A stretch of 64,000 nt of DNA from an uncultured Planctomycetota bacterium (GTDB lineage: Bacteria; Planctomycetota; UBA1135; GCA-002686595). Both the position numbers and the translations under genes were made by a program. A model generated the notes under the pieces. It had not been told where the DNA came from. It searched no databases and worked only from the letters and a program-made list of their open reading frames with translations. The stretch is from assembly GCA_903928115.1 (NCBI GenBank), contig CAIYPP010000103.1, positions 1-64,000 of the forward strand. The letters are read 5' to 3'. Shown one piece after another: positions 10,493-19,426 of the stretch (position 1 is its first letter; every line of letters starts with the position of its first letter).

Positions 10493-11038
10493 TCAGCGCC
10501 ACGCCTCGAACTCGGTGCGCGAGATGCGGTAGACCACGCGCGTCGTCGCGGGATCTCCGGCGACGAGCTCGCGGCGCTCCTGCAGACGCGCCCCGATGCG
10601 TTCGAGGGCCCGCTGCGAGCGCAGGTTGTTCGGGCCGACATGGAAGTCGACGACGCTCGCCCAGCGGAACGCATGGGCGAGCATCAAGTTCTTGAGCTCG
10701 CGGTTCGTCGCGCCGCCCCAGTGCGAGCGGGCGAGGAACGTGTAGCCGATCACGACAGTGCGTGCATCGGGGTTCCAGAGATAGAAGCGCGACGAGCCGA
10801 TCACGGTCCCACTCGCTGCTTCGCGGACGCACAGTGCACCGCCGCTCGCCAGTGCGGCCGCGAAGAAGCGCTCGAACACGGGCCGCTGATAGCGCGTGGG
10901 TTCGGGATGCTGCTCCCACAACAGCGGATCGCGCGCCACGGCGTAGAGGGCTTCGAAATCGGCCTCGCCGAGAGGCGTGAGCGCGAGGTGCTCGCCGTGC
11001 AGCGTCGGCTGCCAATTGGGCGTGTCCAGATTCGGCAT
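10493..11038 (-). CDS. GNAT-family N-acetyltransferase (RimJ/RimL-like)
   Basis: 181 residues. Fold order fits the Acetyltransf_3 group: an N-terminal HLALTPLGEADFEAL strand-helix, SGTVIGSSRFYLWNP as central strands, IGYTFLARSHWGGATNREL containing the acetyl-CoA-binding turn, and a C-terminal VDFHVGPNNLRSQRALERIG motif (the usual N-x-x-S-x-x-x-x-E-x-x-G). These enzymes transfer acetyl from acetyl-CoA to amines or protein N-termini; the substrate cannot be told. Start ATG at 11038; convergent with the DUF4375 gene. Confidence 0.85.
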   Translation of the reverse strand: MPNLDTPNWQPTLHGEHLALTPLGEADFEALYAVARDPLLWEQHPEPTRYQRPVFERFFAAALASGGALCVREAASGTVIGSSRFYLWNPDARTVVIGYTFLARSHWGGATNRELKNLMLAHAFRWASVVDFHVGPNNLRSQRALERIGARLQERRELVAGDPATTRVVYRISRTEFEAWR

Positions 11039-11107
11039 CGGGTGGGGCGGAGCGGCTCAAGATAGACTTCGCCGCGGACTCCAGACGCAAGCGCGGAGAA
11101 AAACCCA

Positions 11108-11545
11108 ATGAGCAACCTCGGCAGTTTCTTGCGTGGCGTGGCTGCGGCGGTCGTCGGTGCCTTCGTCGGCGGACTGGTCAACATGGGGCTCGTCGTCGCG
11201 GGGGCGAAGCTCCTTCCGCCTCCGGCCGGGGTCGATGTGAACGACGTCGCGAGCATCGACGCGCACATCGGTGAGTACTCGCTCGCCCAGCTGCTGTCCC
11301 CGTTCTTCGCGCACGCGCTCGGCACGCTCGTCGGAGCCTTCGTCGCGAGCCTGATCGCGGCTTCACTGCGCGCGCGGCTGCGCGCAGCCCTCGTCGTCGG
11401 GCTGCTGTTTCAAGTGGGCGGCATCATCGCCGTGACGATGATTCCCTCCGCGCCGCTGTGGTTCGACGCGCTCGACCTCGTCGTCGCGTACGTTCCGATG
11501 GCGCTGCTCGGACACTGGCTCGCGATGCGCGTGCGCAGAGCGTAG
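11108..11545 (+). CDS. Four-helix membrane protein (hypothetical)
   Basis: 145 residues, nearly all hydrophobic, with four predicted membrane helices (about 8-32, 58-84, 90-112, 118-140) separated by short loops and a basic C-terminus (MRVRRA). The GAFVGGLVNMG and AHALGTLVGAFVASLIAA stretches have glycine-zipper spacing. No family recognised with confidence. The ATG at 11108 has GGAG about 10 bases upstream. Its stop lies 7 bp from the convergent asparaginase-domain gene. Confidence 0.65.
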   Translation: MSNLGSFLRGVAAAVVGAFVGGLVNMGLVVAGAKLLPPPAGVDVNDVASIDAHIGEYSLAQLLSPFFAHALGTLVGAFVASLIAASLRARLRAALVVGLLFQVGGIIAVTMIPSAPLWFDALDLVVAYVPMALLGHWLAMRVRRA

Positions 11546-11552
11546 CCGTCGC

Positions 11553-12062
11553 TCAGGCGCGGCCTTCGAATACGCCCGTCGCGCGATTCTTGTGCGCGTC
11601 GGCCCAGCTGAGCGCTCGGCCGTTCATCGCCACATACGTGCCGCGCGGCAGCGACTGCGCGAAGGCGAGTGCGCTGCCGAGGTTGAAGAGCCCGTCGGAG
11701 CTGCCGAACGTGTAGGGCACCATCGCGCCCGTGAGCACGATCGTCTTCGGCAGGCTCGCCTCGCCGAGGGCGCGCGCGGTCAGCTCCATCGTGTCCGTGC
11801 CATGGGTGATGACGATGCGCGACTCCGGCGCGCGCCGACAGGCTTCGAGCACGCGGGCGCGGTGCTCGTCGGTCATCTCGAGGCTGTCGATCAGCATCAA
11901 CGTCTCGACGACGATCGGCAGCTTGCAGCGGCCGAGCCCGAGCATCTCCGGCACGTGCGTCTCGCGAAAGTGAAGGCGGCCTTCGAGTTCGTTGTAGTTC
12001 TTGTCGAACGTCCCGCCGGTGACGAGGACGCGGATCGCGGGCACTTCCATAGCGCCGTGCAT
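11553..12062 (-). CDS. Asparaginase N-domain-only protein
   Basis: 169 residues. It carries both signature segments of the type I/II asparaginase N-terminal domain: VTGGTFDKNY, with the nucleophile-type Thr at the start, and THGTDTMELTA, with the Thr-Asp pair. A typical asparaginase has ~330 residues with a second domain; here the protein ends after VAMNGRALSWADAHKN. Stand-alone versions of this length occur in many bacteria, so this need not be a fragment, but amidohydrolase activity is unproven. Starts at 12062 (ATG) or 12050 (ATG) are both possible; the frame extends to 12212 without a better start. Confidence 0.75.
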   Translation of the reverse strand: MHGAMEVPAIRVLVTGGTFDKNYNELEGRLHFRETHVPEMLGLGRCKLPIVVETLMLIDSLEMTDEHRARVLEACRRAPESRIVITHGTDTMELTARALGEASLPKTIVLTGAMVPYTFGSSDGLFNLGSALAFAQSLPRGTYVAMNGRALSWADAHKNRATGVFEGRA

Positions 12063-12118
12063 CCTAGCAGCCGCCGCAGCGCTCTCGCCGGGGCTTTCCG
12101 CGCCGCGGGCCGAGCGCC

Positions 12119-12898
12119 CTAGCTCGTCTGCTGCTGCGCGTCCCCGCGGCCGTGCGGCGCGAGCGCTCCATCGCGCTGGAGCACGCGATCGAGGATCGTG
12201 ATTTTTTGCCAAATCTTGCGCGAGAGGCCGTCGGTGAGGTCCTCGATGTCGCCGACGGCGGCGAGTGTCTCACGGTCGTCAAAGCTCTGGACGTGCAGGG
12301 CGGCGGCCTTGCTCAAGAGGGCGAGCGCTTCGGAGCAATAGTCGAGGTAGCGCACGAGCTCGAAGGGCGTCATCGAGCGCTGCGGCGAAGACGCGGTCGC
12401 TTCCTGTCGCGAGCGCGTCACCATCTCCGGGTCCTTCGTCAGCTGGTGCATGTCGATGATGTGCGCCAGCGAGCGCAGCCCATGCAGCGACTTCAGCGCT
12501 TTCCGACGCTTGCGGCGGGGCTCGAGCTGCCAGAGGAACCAGATCGCCACGCCGATGAACACAAGGTCGTTCACGCCGGCCTCGAGGCCTTGCAGCAGCT
12601 CGGACCAGTCTTCGAAGCCCGCGCGGAGCGTGGAGATGAAGCTCCAGCCCAACCCGACGACGGCGGCTGCGAGCAGGCCGACGAACAGCGCCACAAGCGA
12701 CCGTAGACCCCAGTGCTCCCGCACGAGCTCGGCCTGCACTTGCTCGACGTTCCGCATCGTCGCAGCGACCTCTCCGCAGACTTGCGCGAGGCCCGAGCGA
12801 GGAAAGCGCTCGGCAACACGCCGCTGAAGCTGCTCCGCCGTCTCGACGAGGCGCTCGGGGACGAGCTCGCGGTAGTTCGGGCCTGCGGGGGCTGCCAT
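12119..12898 (-). CDS. Membrane protein with two transmembrane helices and basic linker (hypothetical)
   Basis: 259 residues from the ATG at 12898 (a GTG at 12925 is also possible). An amphipathic N-terminal half (PERLVETAEQLQRRVAERF) precedes two hydrophobic segments at about 73-95 (SLVALFVGLLAAAVVGLGW) and 112-130 (GVNDLVFIGVAIWFLWQ). An RRKRRKALKSL stretch marks the cytoplasmic side, and a helical C-terminal domain of ~110 residues follows. No family recognised. It is transcribed toward the asparaginase-domain gene, 57 bp away, and is divergent from the ECF sigma gene. Confidence 0.65.
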   Translation of the reverse strand: MAAPAGPNYRELVPERLVETAEQLQRRVAERFPRSGLAQVCGEVAATMRNVEQVQAELVREHWGLRSLVALFVGLLAAAVVGLGWSFISTLRAGFEDWSELLQGLEAGVNDLVFIGVAIWFLWQLEPRRKRRKALKSLHGLRSLAHIIDMHQLTKDPEMVTRSRQEATASSPQRSMTPFELVRYLDYCSEALALLSKAAALHVQSFDDRETLAAVGDIEDLTDGLSRKIWQKITILDRVLQRDGALAPHGRGDAQQQTS

Positions 12899-13011
12899 GG
12901 GCGAGGCGGAGGATAGCGCGGACACGCCGCGCTACCCTGCCCAAGCCTCTGCGGGAATCTCCCAAGAAACCCTCCCGCGGCGGCGTTCTTCACCGCAAGA
13001 GCACAGAAACC

Positions 13012-13608
13012 ATGGACCAACCCTCGGATGGCGCGCTCCTATCCGCCTTGCGGCGGGGCGAGCGACAGGCGATCGCGCAGCTCGTCGAGCGGCACCAGCA
13101 GGTGCTGCTCGGCCACGCGCGGGCGCTCGTCGGGCCGGGGGGGCCGTTCGAGGACGCAGTACAGGAGACGTTCCTGAAGCTGCTCGAGAGGCCGCCGGAG
13201 CTGCCCGCGCATGTCGCGGGGGACGCGGGGGCCGAGCGCGCGCACCTGCGTTCGTGGCTCCACAAGGTTGCGAGGAACTGCTGCATGGACACGTTGAGAT
13301 CCGAGACGCGGCGCCGCAGTCGCGAAGAGGTCGCGGCGCGCGCGGAAGTCGAAACGCCGAGCGAGCTCGCGGAGGCGAAGGACACGCGGGCGGCCGTCGA
13401 GCGCGAGCTGGCGAAGCTCCCGCAGGAGCAGCGTGAGGTGCTCGTGCTGCGCCTCTTGGGCGAGCGCTCCTACAAGGAGATCGCCGAGATCACGGGTAAG
13501 AAGCTCGGAACCGTCGGTTGGTTGGTGAGCGAAGGGCTGGCGCGACTCTCGACGGGCCTCGCGCCGCTCGTGCAGGACGGAGCGGTTCAGCGTGGGGGAC
13601 GCGCGTGA
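13012..13608 (+). CDS. ECF-type RNA polymerase sigma factor
   Basis: 198 residues. Region 2 is visible at about 20-90 (IAQLVERHQQVLLGHARAL, then FEDAVQETFLKLLE, then RSWLHKVARNCCMDTLR) and region 4 at about 128-185 (KLPQEQREVLVLRLLGERSY, EIAEITGKKLGTVGWLVSEG). The recognition helix departs from the usual TVKSRLHRAR: it reads TVGWLVSEGLARL, so its promoter may be unusual. It is followed 17 bp later by a gene with an anti-sigma-like N-terminus, the common arrangement for an ECF sigma and its regulator. Confidence 0.9.
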   Translation: MDQPSDGALLSALRRGERQAIAQLVERHQQVLLGHARALVGPGGPFEDAVQETFLKLLERPPELPAHVAGDAGAERAHLRSWLHKVARNCCMDTLRSETRRRSREEVAARAEVETPSELAEAKDTRAAVERELAKLPQEQREVLVLRLLGERSYKEIAEITGKKLGTVGWLVSEGLARLSTGLAPLVQDGAVQRGGRA

Positions 13609-13625
13609 GCGCGGAGGAGGAAGCG

Positions 13626-16250
13626 ATGAAGAACGAAGACTTGAACGGAGTGGCGACGAGTGAGGTGGAGCGTCAGCGCGCTCTTCTGTGCGCCTATGTT
13701 CTCGGTGAACTCGAAAGCGCCGCGGAACGGCTCGAAATCGAAGCCGCGTTGGCAACAAGCGCAGAGCTGCGCGCAGAGCGTGCGCGCATCGAGGCGACGA
13801 TTGGAATGGTGAGCGGCGCGCTCGCGCAGGGCGAGCCGAAGGAGCTGTCCCCCGAGTCCGTCGCGCGACTCGACGGCACCCGCGCTGGGCGCTCGGCGCG
13901 TCCTTGGCATGCGCGTCCCTGGCTGCGCATCGCTGCAGCTGCAGCGCTCTTGCTGGGTGGTTCGCTCGTTCTGATGCAGTCGCCGACCGAGAAGAAGCTC
14001 ATCGTGGCTCTCGTCGAGGAGCGCGAAGAAGCGAGTGACGTCGACAGGTTGGCGCAGCCCTCCGCCAGCGAAGTCGATCTCCAGCGACGCCTGAAGTCGA
14101 ACTCGCAGGAGACTGCGCCCGGTGACCTCATGGGGCGTGCGTTCGATGTTGTCGACGCGCAGCCCGACAGCGCGTCAGGCCGTCCGCAAGGTTTCGCTGG
14201 CGGGCTGGTTGCGGGCGGCGCTGCGGAGCCCGCGGGCGGTGAGTGGTCCGCCGCGAAATCCGCGCCGTCGACGAGCGCAGCTCCTGAGACCAAGGCACGC
14301 GCGCTCACCGGCGGCGGCAAGAAGCAAGAGCAGCAGTCCGAGTCCGTCGGGTTCGGGTATCTCGCGGGAGATTCCGGCGTTGCCCCGGAAGCGGGAGCGG
14401 AAGATCGAAGCGAGATCATCAGCACGCGCGAGCAACTCGCGAAGCCCGTGCTGCGCGACTCGGAGGTCGCCGACGCGGGGCGATCGGAGTCCGTCGACGA
14501 ACTGCACCGTCGCCTCAAGGACATCGCGCTCCTCTGCCGCCACGTGCCGAGCGAAGTGCCGCGCGACATGTTCTTCCGTTACTGGGGCGACAATCCCTTC
14601 GAGCTCGCGGCGCTCGACCAACTCTCGACGTTTTCCGCCGACGTCGATACGGCGAGCTACGCGCTCGCGCGGCGCTACCTCGCGGACGGCCACCTCCCGA
14701 CGAAGGCGCAGGTCCGCACCGAGGAGTTCCTCAACTACTTCAAGGGCGACGTCGAGGCGCCGAGCGAAGGCACGTTCCGACTCCAGCTGGAGCTCGCGCC
14801 GAGCTTGTTCGGCGAATCGAGCGACACGTGGATGCTGCGCGTGGCGCTGCGCGGCCGCGAGGTCGCGAAGCAGTCCCGCGATCCGCTCGCGCTCACGTTC
14901 GTGATCGACGTATCGGGCTCGATGGAGGAGGAGCGGCGGCTCGAGCTCGTGAAGCATGCGCTGCGGCTTCTCGTGAGCCAGCTCGATGCGAACGACACGA
15001 TTTCGATCGTGAAGTTCTCTTCCGACGCGTCGCTCGTGCTCCCTGCGACCTCGGTCCGCCATCGAGACTTGATCGAGAGCGCGTTGCAGCCGCTCGCGCC
15101 GGAAGGCGGCACGAACACGGAAGCCGGTCTGCGGATGGGCTACGCACAGGCGAGCGCTGCGCTGACGCAAGGGGCGCAGAACCGCGTCGTTTTGCTCACC
15201 GACGGCGTCGCGAACATCGGCATCACGGATCCCAACGCGTTGGTGGCGATGGTCGAGTCGAGCCGTCGTCAGGGCATCCTGCTCAACACGGTCGGGGTCG
15301 GCATGGACAACCACAACGACCACTTGCTCGAACAGCTCGCCGATAAAGGCGACGGCCTGTGCAACTACGTCGATGACGAGCGCGAGGTGCGGCGCGCGCT
15401 GGTCGACAACTTCACGGGCGCATTCCAGTCGATCGCGCGCGACGCGAAGCTCCAAGTGGAGTTCGATCCGGCGCAGGTCGAGAGCTATCGCCTGCTCGGC
15501 TACGAGAACCGCGCGATTGCGGACCTCGACTTCCGCAACGCGCAGGTCGACGCGGCCGAGATCGGCGCGGGCCATCAAGTCGTCGCGCTCTACGAGATCG
15601 TGCGCAAGCGTTCGACGCAGGCCGACGGCCCGCTCGCGGTCGCGCGCGTGCGCTGGAAGGCTCCGTACCGCAACGGGGTCGCAGACGCGGCGAGCAACGA
15701 GTCGGAGTCCGAGCTGGAGAGCCAGCTCTCGGCGCGGGACGCGGCGGGCGGCTACGCGCAGGCCAGCGCTGGGTATCGGCGCTCGGTGCTCGTCGGCCAG
15801 TTCGCCGAGTTTCTGCGGCGCAGTGTTCACGCCCGTGGCGACTCGGTCGATCGACTGCTGGTGGAGGCCGAGCGCCTCGAGGCCGAGCTGCGCGACCCGG
15901 AGTTCCGTGAGTTCGTCGCGCTCGTGAAGCGCAGCCGCGAACTCGTGCTCGCCGAGCTGCGTCGGCGCGACTGGGTCGATGACTGCGGAGACGCGCTGCT
16001 GCACCACGAGTTCCTGCGAGCGCGCTGCCGCGAGCTCGAAGAGCGCGGTGCGGAGAGCTCGACGACCGAAACCAAGACAGACTTCGGCGCGGAGTTCGAG
16101 CGGCTAGCTGCGGAATCGGAGGAGTCGGCGAGCGCAGCACTCCGTGAGCTCACCAAAGAACTCCAAGCCGAGAACATCCGGCTCCAGCGCCGGTTGAGCG
16201 AGCTCTCCGATGTGCTCGCGCGGCAGGCGACGGACTCGGGCAAGCGCTAG
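13626..16250 (+). CDS. Anti-sigma-like/VWA (YfbK-type) membrane-anchored fusion protein
   Basis: 874 residues from the ATG at 13626, which has an excellent GGAGGAGG ribosome site. Residues 15-65 (LLCAYVLGELESAAERLEIE) resemble the cytoplasmic anti-sigma domain of RsxA/RskA-type proteins but lack a zinc HxxxCxxC. Residues 101-117 form one transmembrane helix. A long low-complexity linker leads to the periplasmic YfbK-like region: the N-terminal vWF-associated domain (~316-410), the VWA domain with an intact MIDAS (Asp428-Val-Ser-Gly-Ser432), and a DUF3520-like C-terminal part. The last ~50 residues look coiled-coil. Likely role: an envelope protein that also holds the adjacent ECF sigma; this is inference from order and domains. 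Confidence 0.85.
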   Translation: MKNEDLNGVATSEVERQRALLCAYVLGELESAAERLEIEAALATSAELRAERARIEATIGMVSGALAQGEPKELSPESVARLDGTRAGRSARPWHARPWLRIAAAAALLLGGSLVLMQSPTEKKLIVALVEEREEASDVDRLAQPSASEVDLQRRLKSNSQETAPGDLMGRAFDVVDAQPDSASGRPQGFAGGLVAGGAAEPAGGEWSAAKSAPSTSAAPETKARALTGGGKKQEQQSESVGFGYLAGDSGVAPEAGAEDRSEIISTREQLAKPVLRDSEVADAGRSESVDELHRRLKDIALLCRHVPSEVPRDMFFRYWGDNPFELAALDQLSTFSADVDTASYALARRYLADGHLPTKAQVRTEEFLNYFKGDVEAPSEGTFRLQLELAPSLFGESSDTWMLRVALRGREVAKQSRDPLALTFVIDVSGSMEEERRLELVKHALRLLVSQLDANDTISIVKFSSDASLVLPATSVRHRDLIESALQPLAPEGGTNTEAGLRMGYAQASAALTQGAQNRVVLLTDGVANIGITDPNALVAMVESSRRQGILLNTVGVGMDNHNDHLLEQLADKGDGLCNYVDDEREVRRALVDNFTGAFQSIARDAKLQVEFDPAQVESYRLLGYENRAIADLDFRNAQVDAAEIGAGHQVVALYEIVRKRSTQADGPLAVARVRWKAPYRNGVADAASNESESELESQLSARDAAGGYAQASAGYRRSVLVGQFAEFLRRSVHARGDSVDRLLVEAERLEAELRDPEFREFVALVKRSRELVLAELRRRDWVDDCGDALLHHEFLRARCRELEERGAESSTTETKTDFGAEFERLAAESEESASAALRELTKELQAENIRLQRRLSELSDVLARQATDSGKR

Positions 16251-16322
16251 CGGCGCGCGCGGCATCGCCCCGTTGCGGCCGGAGCCTTGCAACGGAGCAA
16301 GTCACCGTGCAACTTGGCGGCG

Positions 16323-17120
16323 ATGCCCGAGCTCCTCGAGAAACCGACCGGCACCGTCGCTGCGCTCTTTGCAGCGCTCGCGCTCTTCGGCGCGAGCGTC
16401 GCGGTGCGCGCGATCGACGGCGGCCCCTTGCTGTCACCGGCCGACCGCGACCGCGAGCGTGGCGCAGTGCAGGAGCCGATGCAGCTCCTCGGTCGCAGCG
16501 CATCCGCACGCGTCTCGGAGCTCGACCTGCGCGTGAACAAGGAACTGCGCCCGGAGTGGATGCGGCTGCGCAAGGCGATCTTTCAGCTGCCGCGCTGTCC
16601 GCGCACCGGCGAGTGGCTCGATTCGTCCGACGGGTTGGCCTTCGAGCGTCTCTTCAACGAGCTGCGGCGCGGCAATCGCGACGAAGCACTCGCGGGGCTC
16701 GTACTGCTGACCGAGGTGGCCCGTCGCACCGAATGGGAGCCGGGGCTGCTCGCCCGCGTGCAAGACGCCGAGCGCTTGTCCAATCTTCAAAGCGAGTGGC
16801 TGCGCACGTGGAGCGCGCGCGCCGCGCAGGATGCGCAGCTCTCCGACCCCGCGCTCGCAACGCTCTTGCTGCACGCGCGCGTCGAGCGCGCGACGTACGT
16901 GCGAACCATCGGGCGCGATCGCGATCGGCAGGAGCGCGCCGCCGAGGCATTCCGGCGACTGCTCGAAGACACGCAGGGCCAGCCCTCCGTCTTCGCGCGC
17001 GCCCTCGACGTGCGTCACCCCGGGCTCGTGACGGGCATGCGCGATCGCAAGGACGCACTCGAAGCGCTCGACACCGCAGCAGGCCAGCTGTTTCCGGGCT
17101 TGAACGGAGAGTGCAAGTGA
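16323..17120 (+). CDS. Anchored/exported protein (hypothetical)
   Basis: 265 residues. A hydrophobic segment at about 10-28 (VAALFAALALFGASVAV) acts as signal anchor or uncleaved signal. The rest is a soluble, mostly helical Arg/Glu-rich domain with no recognised family. The ATG at 16323 is preferred; the frame is open to a TTG at 16287. The stop overlaps the GTG start of the next gene (GTGA), so it is coupled to the membrane protein at 17117 and belongs to the ECF sigma cluster by position and strand. Confidence 0.65.
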   Translation: MPELLEKPTGTVAALFAALALFGASVAVRAIDGGPLLSPADRDRERGAVQEPMQLLGRSASARVSELDLRVNKELRPEWMRLRKAIFQLPRCPRTGEWLDSSDGLAFERLFNELRRGNRDEALAGLVLLTEVARRTEWEPGLLARVQDAERLSNLQSEWLRTWSARAAQDAQLSDPALATLLLHARVERATYVRTIGRDRDRQERAAEAFRRLLEDTQGQPSVFARALDVRHPGLVTGMRDRKDALEALDTAAGQLFPGLNGECK

Positions 17121-18079
17121 CGCCGAAGCCTCGCGAATCGTTGGCGGCACGACAGCTGATGTTTGCGTGCGCGCTGATCGGCGTCGGGGGACTGCTGCTC
17201 GGGCTTCAGGTCGATGGCAACGGGGAGTTCGTCGGCACGGGCTTCACGTCGCTCGGCGTCGGCGCGCTCGTAGCCCTCGCGGGCATCGTCTTCTCGAGTT
17301 GGCACGAGCGAGGTGCGCCTCGGGACGTGATCACCGCGTTCTCGTCGCTCGGTGGATTCCTCGGGCTCGCCTTCGTCGTCTCCGGCGTGCTCGCGCCGGG
17401 CGGCGGCTGGATGTTCTTCGAGGTGCTCGTGCTCGCGGTTGCGCTGTCGCGCTCCGAGGCCGCACGTACGGCGCTATCGCGGGGCACCGTGATCCTGCTC
17501 GCGCTCATGTTGCTCTTCCGGCTCTGGATCAGCTATCAGGGCAGCCAGCACCGCTGGGAAGTGATGAGCATCGAGGTTCCGATCCTCTCGTCGCTCCCGT
17601 TCTCGTTCCTCGCGCCGATCCAGTCGGTGGAGCTCGGAGAGTTCACACCGCGCGAGCTCGGTTTCCCTCTCGCAGGGCTCGCGTTTGCTCCTTCGCTTGC
17701 GCTGTGGGCCGCGGGTTTCGTGTTGTCCGTCGCAGGCTTGGCGTGGCGCGCCCATGCAGCACGCGAGTACGAAAACGACCGAATTCACGCAACAATCTGC
17801 GAGCTGCCGCCTGCGCTCGCGCAGCTCGTCGAACGCGTCCTGCCGGAGTCACAATGGGGCGAGTTGGGGCTCCACGGACTCGCCGATCGACCGCTTCGCA
17901 AGCGCATCGAGGAGCTGATGGTCGCGCGCATCGCCGCGCGCCACGAGCTCGACGCGGCCCTGCGCTCTCGCGAGATACTCGAGACGACCAACCCCGGCGG
18001 ATTCAGCGGCGAAATCTATCGCGCGCTGACGCAGGGCGCGCCGCCGCAGGCCTCGGGCGCGAGGAGCGAGCCTTCATGA
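17117..18079 (+). CDS. Multi-pass membrane protein with cytoplasmic tail (hypothetical)
   Basis: 320 residues. GTG start overlapping the previous stop. Six or so hydrophobic segments lie between about residues 10 and 225: LMFACALIGVGGLLLGL, FTSLGVGALVALAGIVF, FLGLAFVVSGVLAP, WMFFEVLVLAVAL, VILLALMLLFRLW and LALWAAGFVLSVAGLAW. A soluble C-terminal domain (~90 residues) follows, with the phrase LETTNPGGFSGEIYRALTQG. No family recognised. Coupled on both sides (GTGA with the anchored protein, ATGA with the DUF423 gene), so these three products may act together. Confidence 0.7.
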   Translation: MTPKPRESLAARQLMFACALIGVGGLLLGLQVDGNGEFVGTGFTSLGVGALVALAGIVFSSWHERGAPRDVITAFSSLGGFLGLAFVVSGVLAPGGGWMFFEVLVLAVALSRSEAARTALSRGTVILLALMLLFRLWISYQGSQHRWEVMSIEVPILSSLPFSFLAPIQSVELGEFTPRELGFPLAGLAFAPSLALWAAGFVLSVAGLAWRAHAAREYENDRIHATICELPPALAQLVERVLPESQWGELGLHGLADRPLRKRIEELMVARIAARHELDAALRSREILETTNPGGFSGEIYRALTQGAPPQASGARSEPS

Positions 18080-18441
18080 AGACTTGGACGTCCATCGGCG
18101 CGCTGCTTGGCGCGCTCGCTGTGATTCTCGGCGCATTCGGCGCGCACGCGCTGAAGGAGCGCCTCGACGCGGAGCAACTCGCGTGGTGGGACACGGCGGT
18201 AACGTATCACATGGCGCATGCGCTGGCGCTCGCGCTCTTCGGGCTCGCCTGCGAGCGTGGAGTCACGAGTCGCTTCGCGGGTGCGTTCTTCACGCTCGGA
18301 GTCGTGGTCTTCAGCGGCACGCTCTACGCGATGGCGCTGGGCGCTCCGCGCTGGTTCGGCGCGATCACGCCGATCGGAGGAATCGCGCTGATCCTCGGCT
18401 GGATCTCGTTCGCGCTCGCCGCCCGTCGCGCTGGCCGCTAG
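18076..18441 (+). CDS. DUF423 family membrane protein
   Basis: 121 residues with four transmembrane helices, the standard size for the YgdD/DUF423 family. Family marks: the N-terminal GALLGALAVILGAFGAHALK, the conserved WWDTAVTYHMAHALALALFG, SGTLYAMALGAPRWFGAITP, and a closing GGIALILGWISFA. Function of the family is unknown. The ATG at 18076 overlaps the previous stop (ATGA), making it the last gene of the sigma/VWA cluster. Confidence 0.92.
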   Translation: MKTWTSIGALLGALAVILGAFGAHALKERLDAEQLAWWDTAVTYHMAHALALALFGLACERGVTSRFAGAFFTLGVVVFSGTLYAMALGAPRWFGAITPIGGIALILGWISFALAARRAGR

Positions 18442-18448
18442 GTCTCGC

Positions 18449-19426
18449 TCACTTCGGCTGCGGCACGGACCGCACGGTGACGAACTGTAGCAACACCCGT
18501 TCGCCCTCCGCGGGTAGCGCGAGCACGGCAGTGGCGCCGTCGGCGAGTGAGAACTCGAGCTGCGCCCGCTGTTGAGTGATCACCGGCAGCGCTACTTCGA
18601 CCTCGCGTCCTGCGAGCGAGACGCGCTGCGTGCGGAGCGGCCGCTCGACGCTGGCATGTTGAACTTCGAGGGAAAGTTCGAGCTTCTCGTCCGGAAGAGG
18701 AACGACGAACGCGTCCAGCGCACTGCCGAGCGTGACCTCCATCAGGACCGGGTCGAGCACTTCGACCGGCCCCGGTTCGACGGTGTGCACCGTCCAGTCT
18801 CCGACGTAGTTCAAGGTCTCGGCGGCGATCACGTTCGCCTGCTGCAGCGGATGGACGAGCAGCTTGGGTGCGACGAGCACGGAGGCTCCGCGGCTCACGA
18901 GCGATGCGAGCAAGGCGGCGCGATCGACGTCGGACCGCAGCACCGAACTCGCGTCGACTCCTAGGTCTCGCGCGACATCGCGCGGCACGTCCACGAGCTG
19001 CGCGTCGATGGAGTATGCGCCCTCGAAGCGACGCAGATGCTCGATCATTCCGGCCAGTCGGTCCTGCTCGCCCGCGCTCGTCGCTGCCACCAGCGTGCCC
19101 GCTTCGGTCATCCGCAGTCGCTTGGGGCTTCCGAGCGTCTCGGGGTTCAGTCCCGCATGTCGCCGGAGGAGCTCTTCGAGACGTTGCAAGCCTCCTTCCA
19201 GTTGTCGCTTCGTCTCGGCGTCAACATCAGAATCGGCAACCGAAGCGTGATCGCGCGACTCGCTTTTCTCTCGCAGTTCCTTGGGTACACCGAGCAAAGG
19301 CATCGAGACTCTCGCGCCGATGCGCGTCGCGATATCTCGCGTCTCGTAGAGCTTGGTGATGGCGGCATCCTCCGCCGATTGGGCCCATGCGAGCGGTGCG
19401 AGCAATAGGAGCGCGAGCTTCTTCAT
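18449..19426 (-). CDS. Exported protein with secretin-like C-terminal segment (hypothetical)
   Basis: 325 residues. A cleavable signal peptide is clear (MKKLALLLLAPLAWAQ, cut after AWA). The middle is helical and charged. From about residue 125 it has the strand pattern of secretin N-domains and beta regions (SIDAQLVDVPRDVARDLGV), then VLVAPKLLVHPLQQANVIA, close to the 'SAPRL...GQ.A.I' signature of secretin-family proteins. It is too short for a full secretin pore, so it is probably a relative of the planctomycete exported proteins sharing this motif. Convergent with DUF423, divergent from the dioxygenase. Confidence 0.65.
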   Translation of the reverse strand: MKKLALLLLAPLAWAQSAEDAAITKLYETRDIATRIGARVSMPLLGVPKELREKSESRDHASVADSDVDAETKRQLEGGLQRLEELLRRHAGLNPETLGSPKRLRMTEAGTLVAATSAGEQDRLAGMIEHLRRFEGAYSIDAQLVDVPRDVARDLGVDASSVLRSDVDRAALLASLVSRGASVLVAPKLLVHPLQQANVIAAETLNYVGDWTVHTVEPGPVEVLDPVLMEVTLGSALDAFVVPLPDEKLELSLEVQHASVERPLRTQRVSLAGREVEVALPVITQQRAQLEFSLADGATAVLALPAEGERVLLQFVTVRSVPQPK

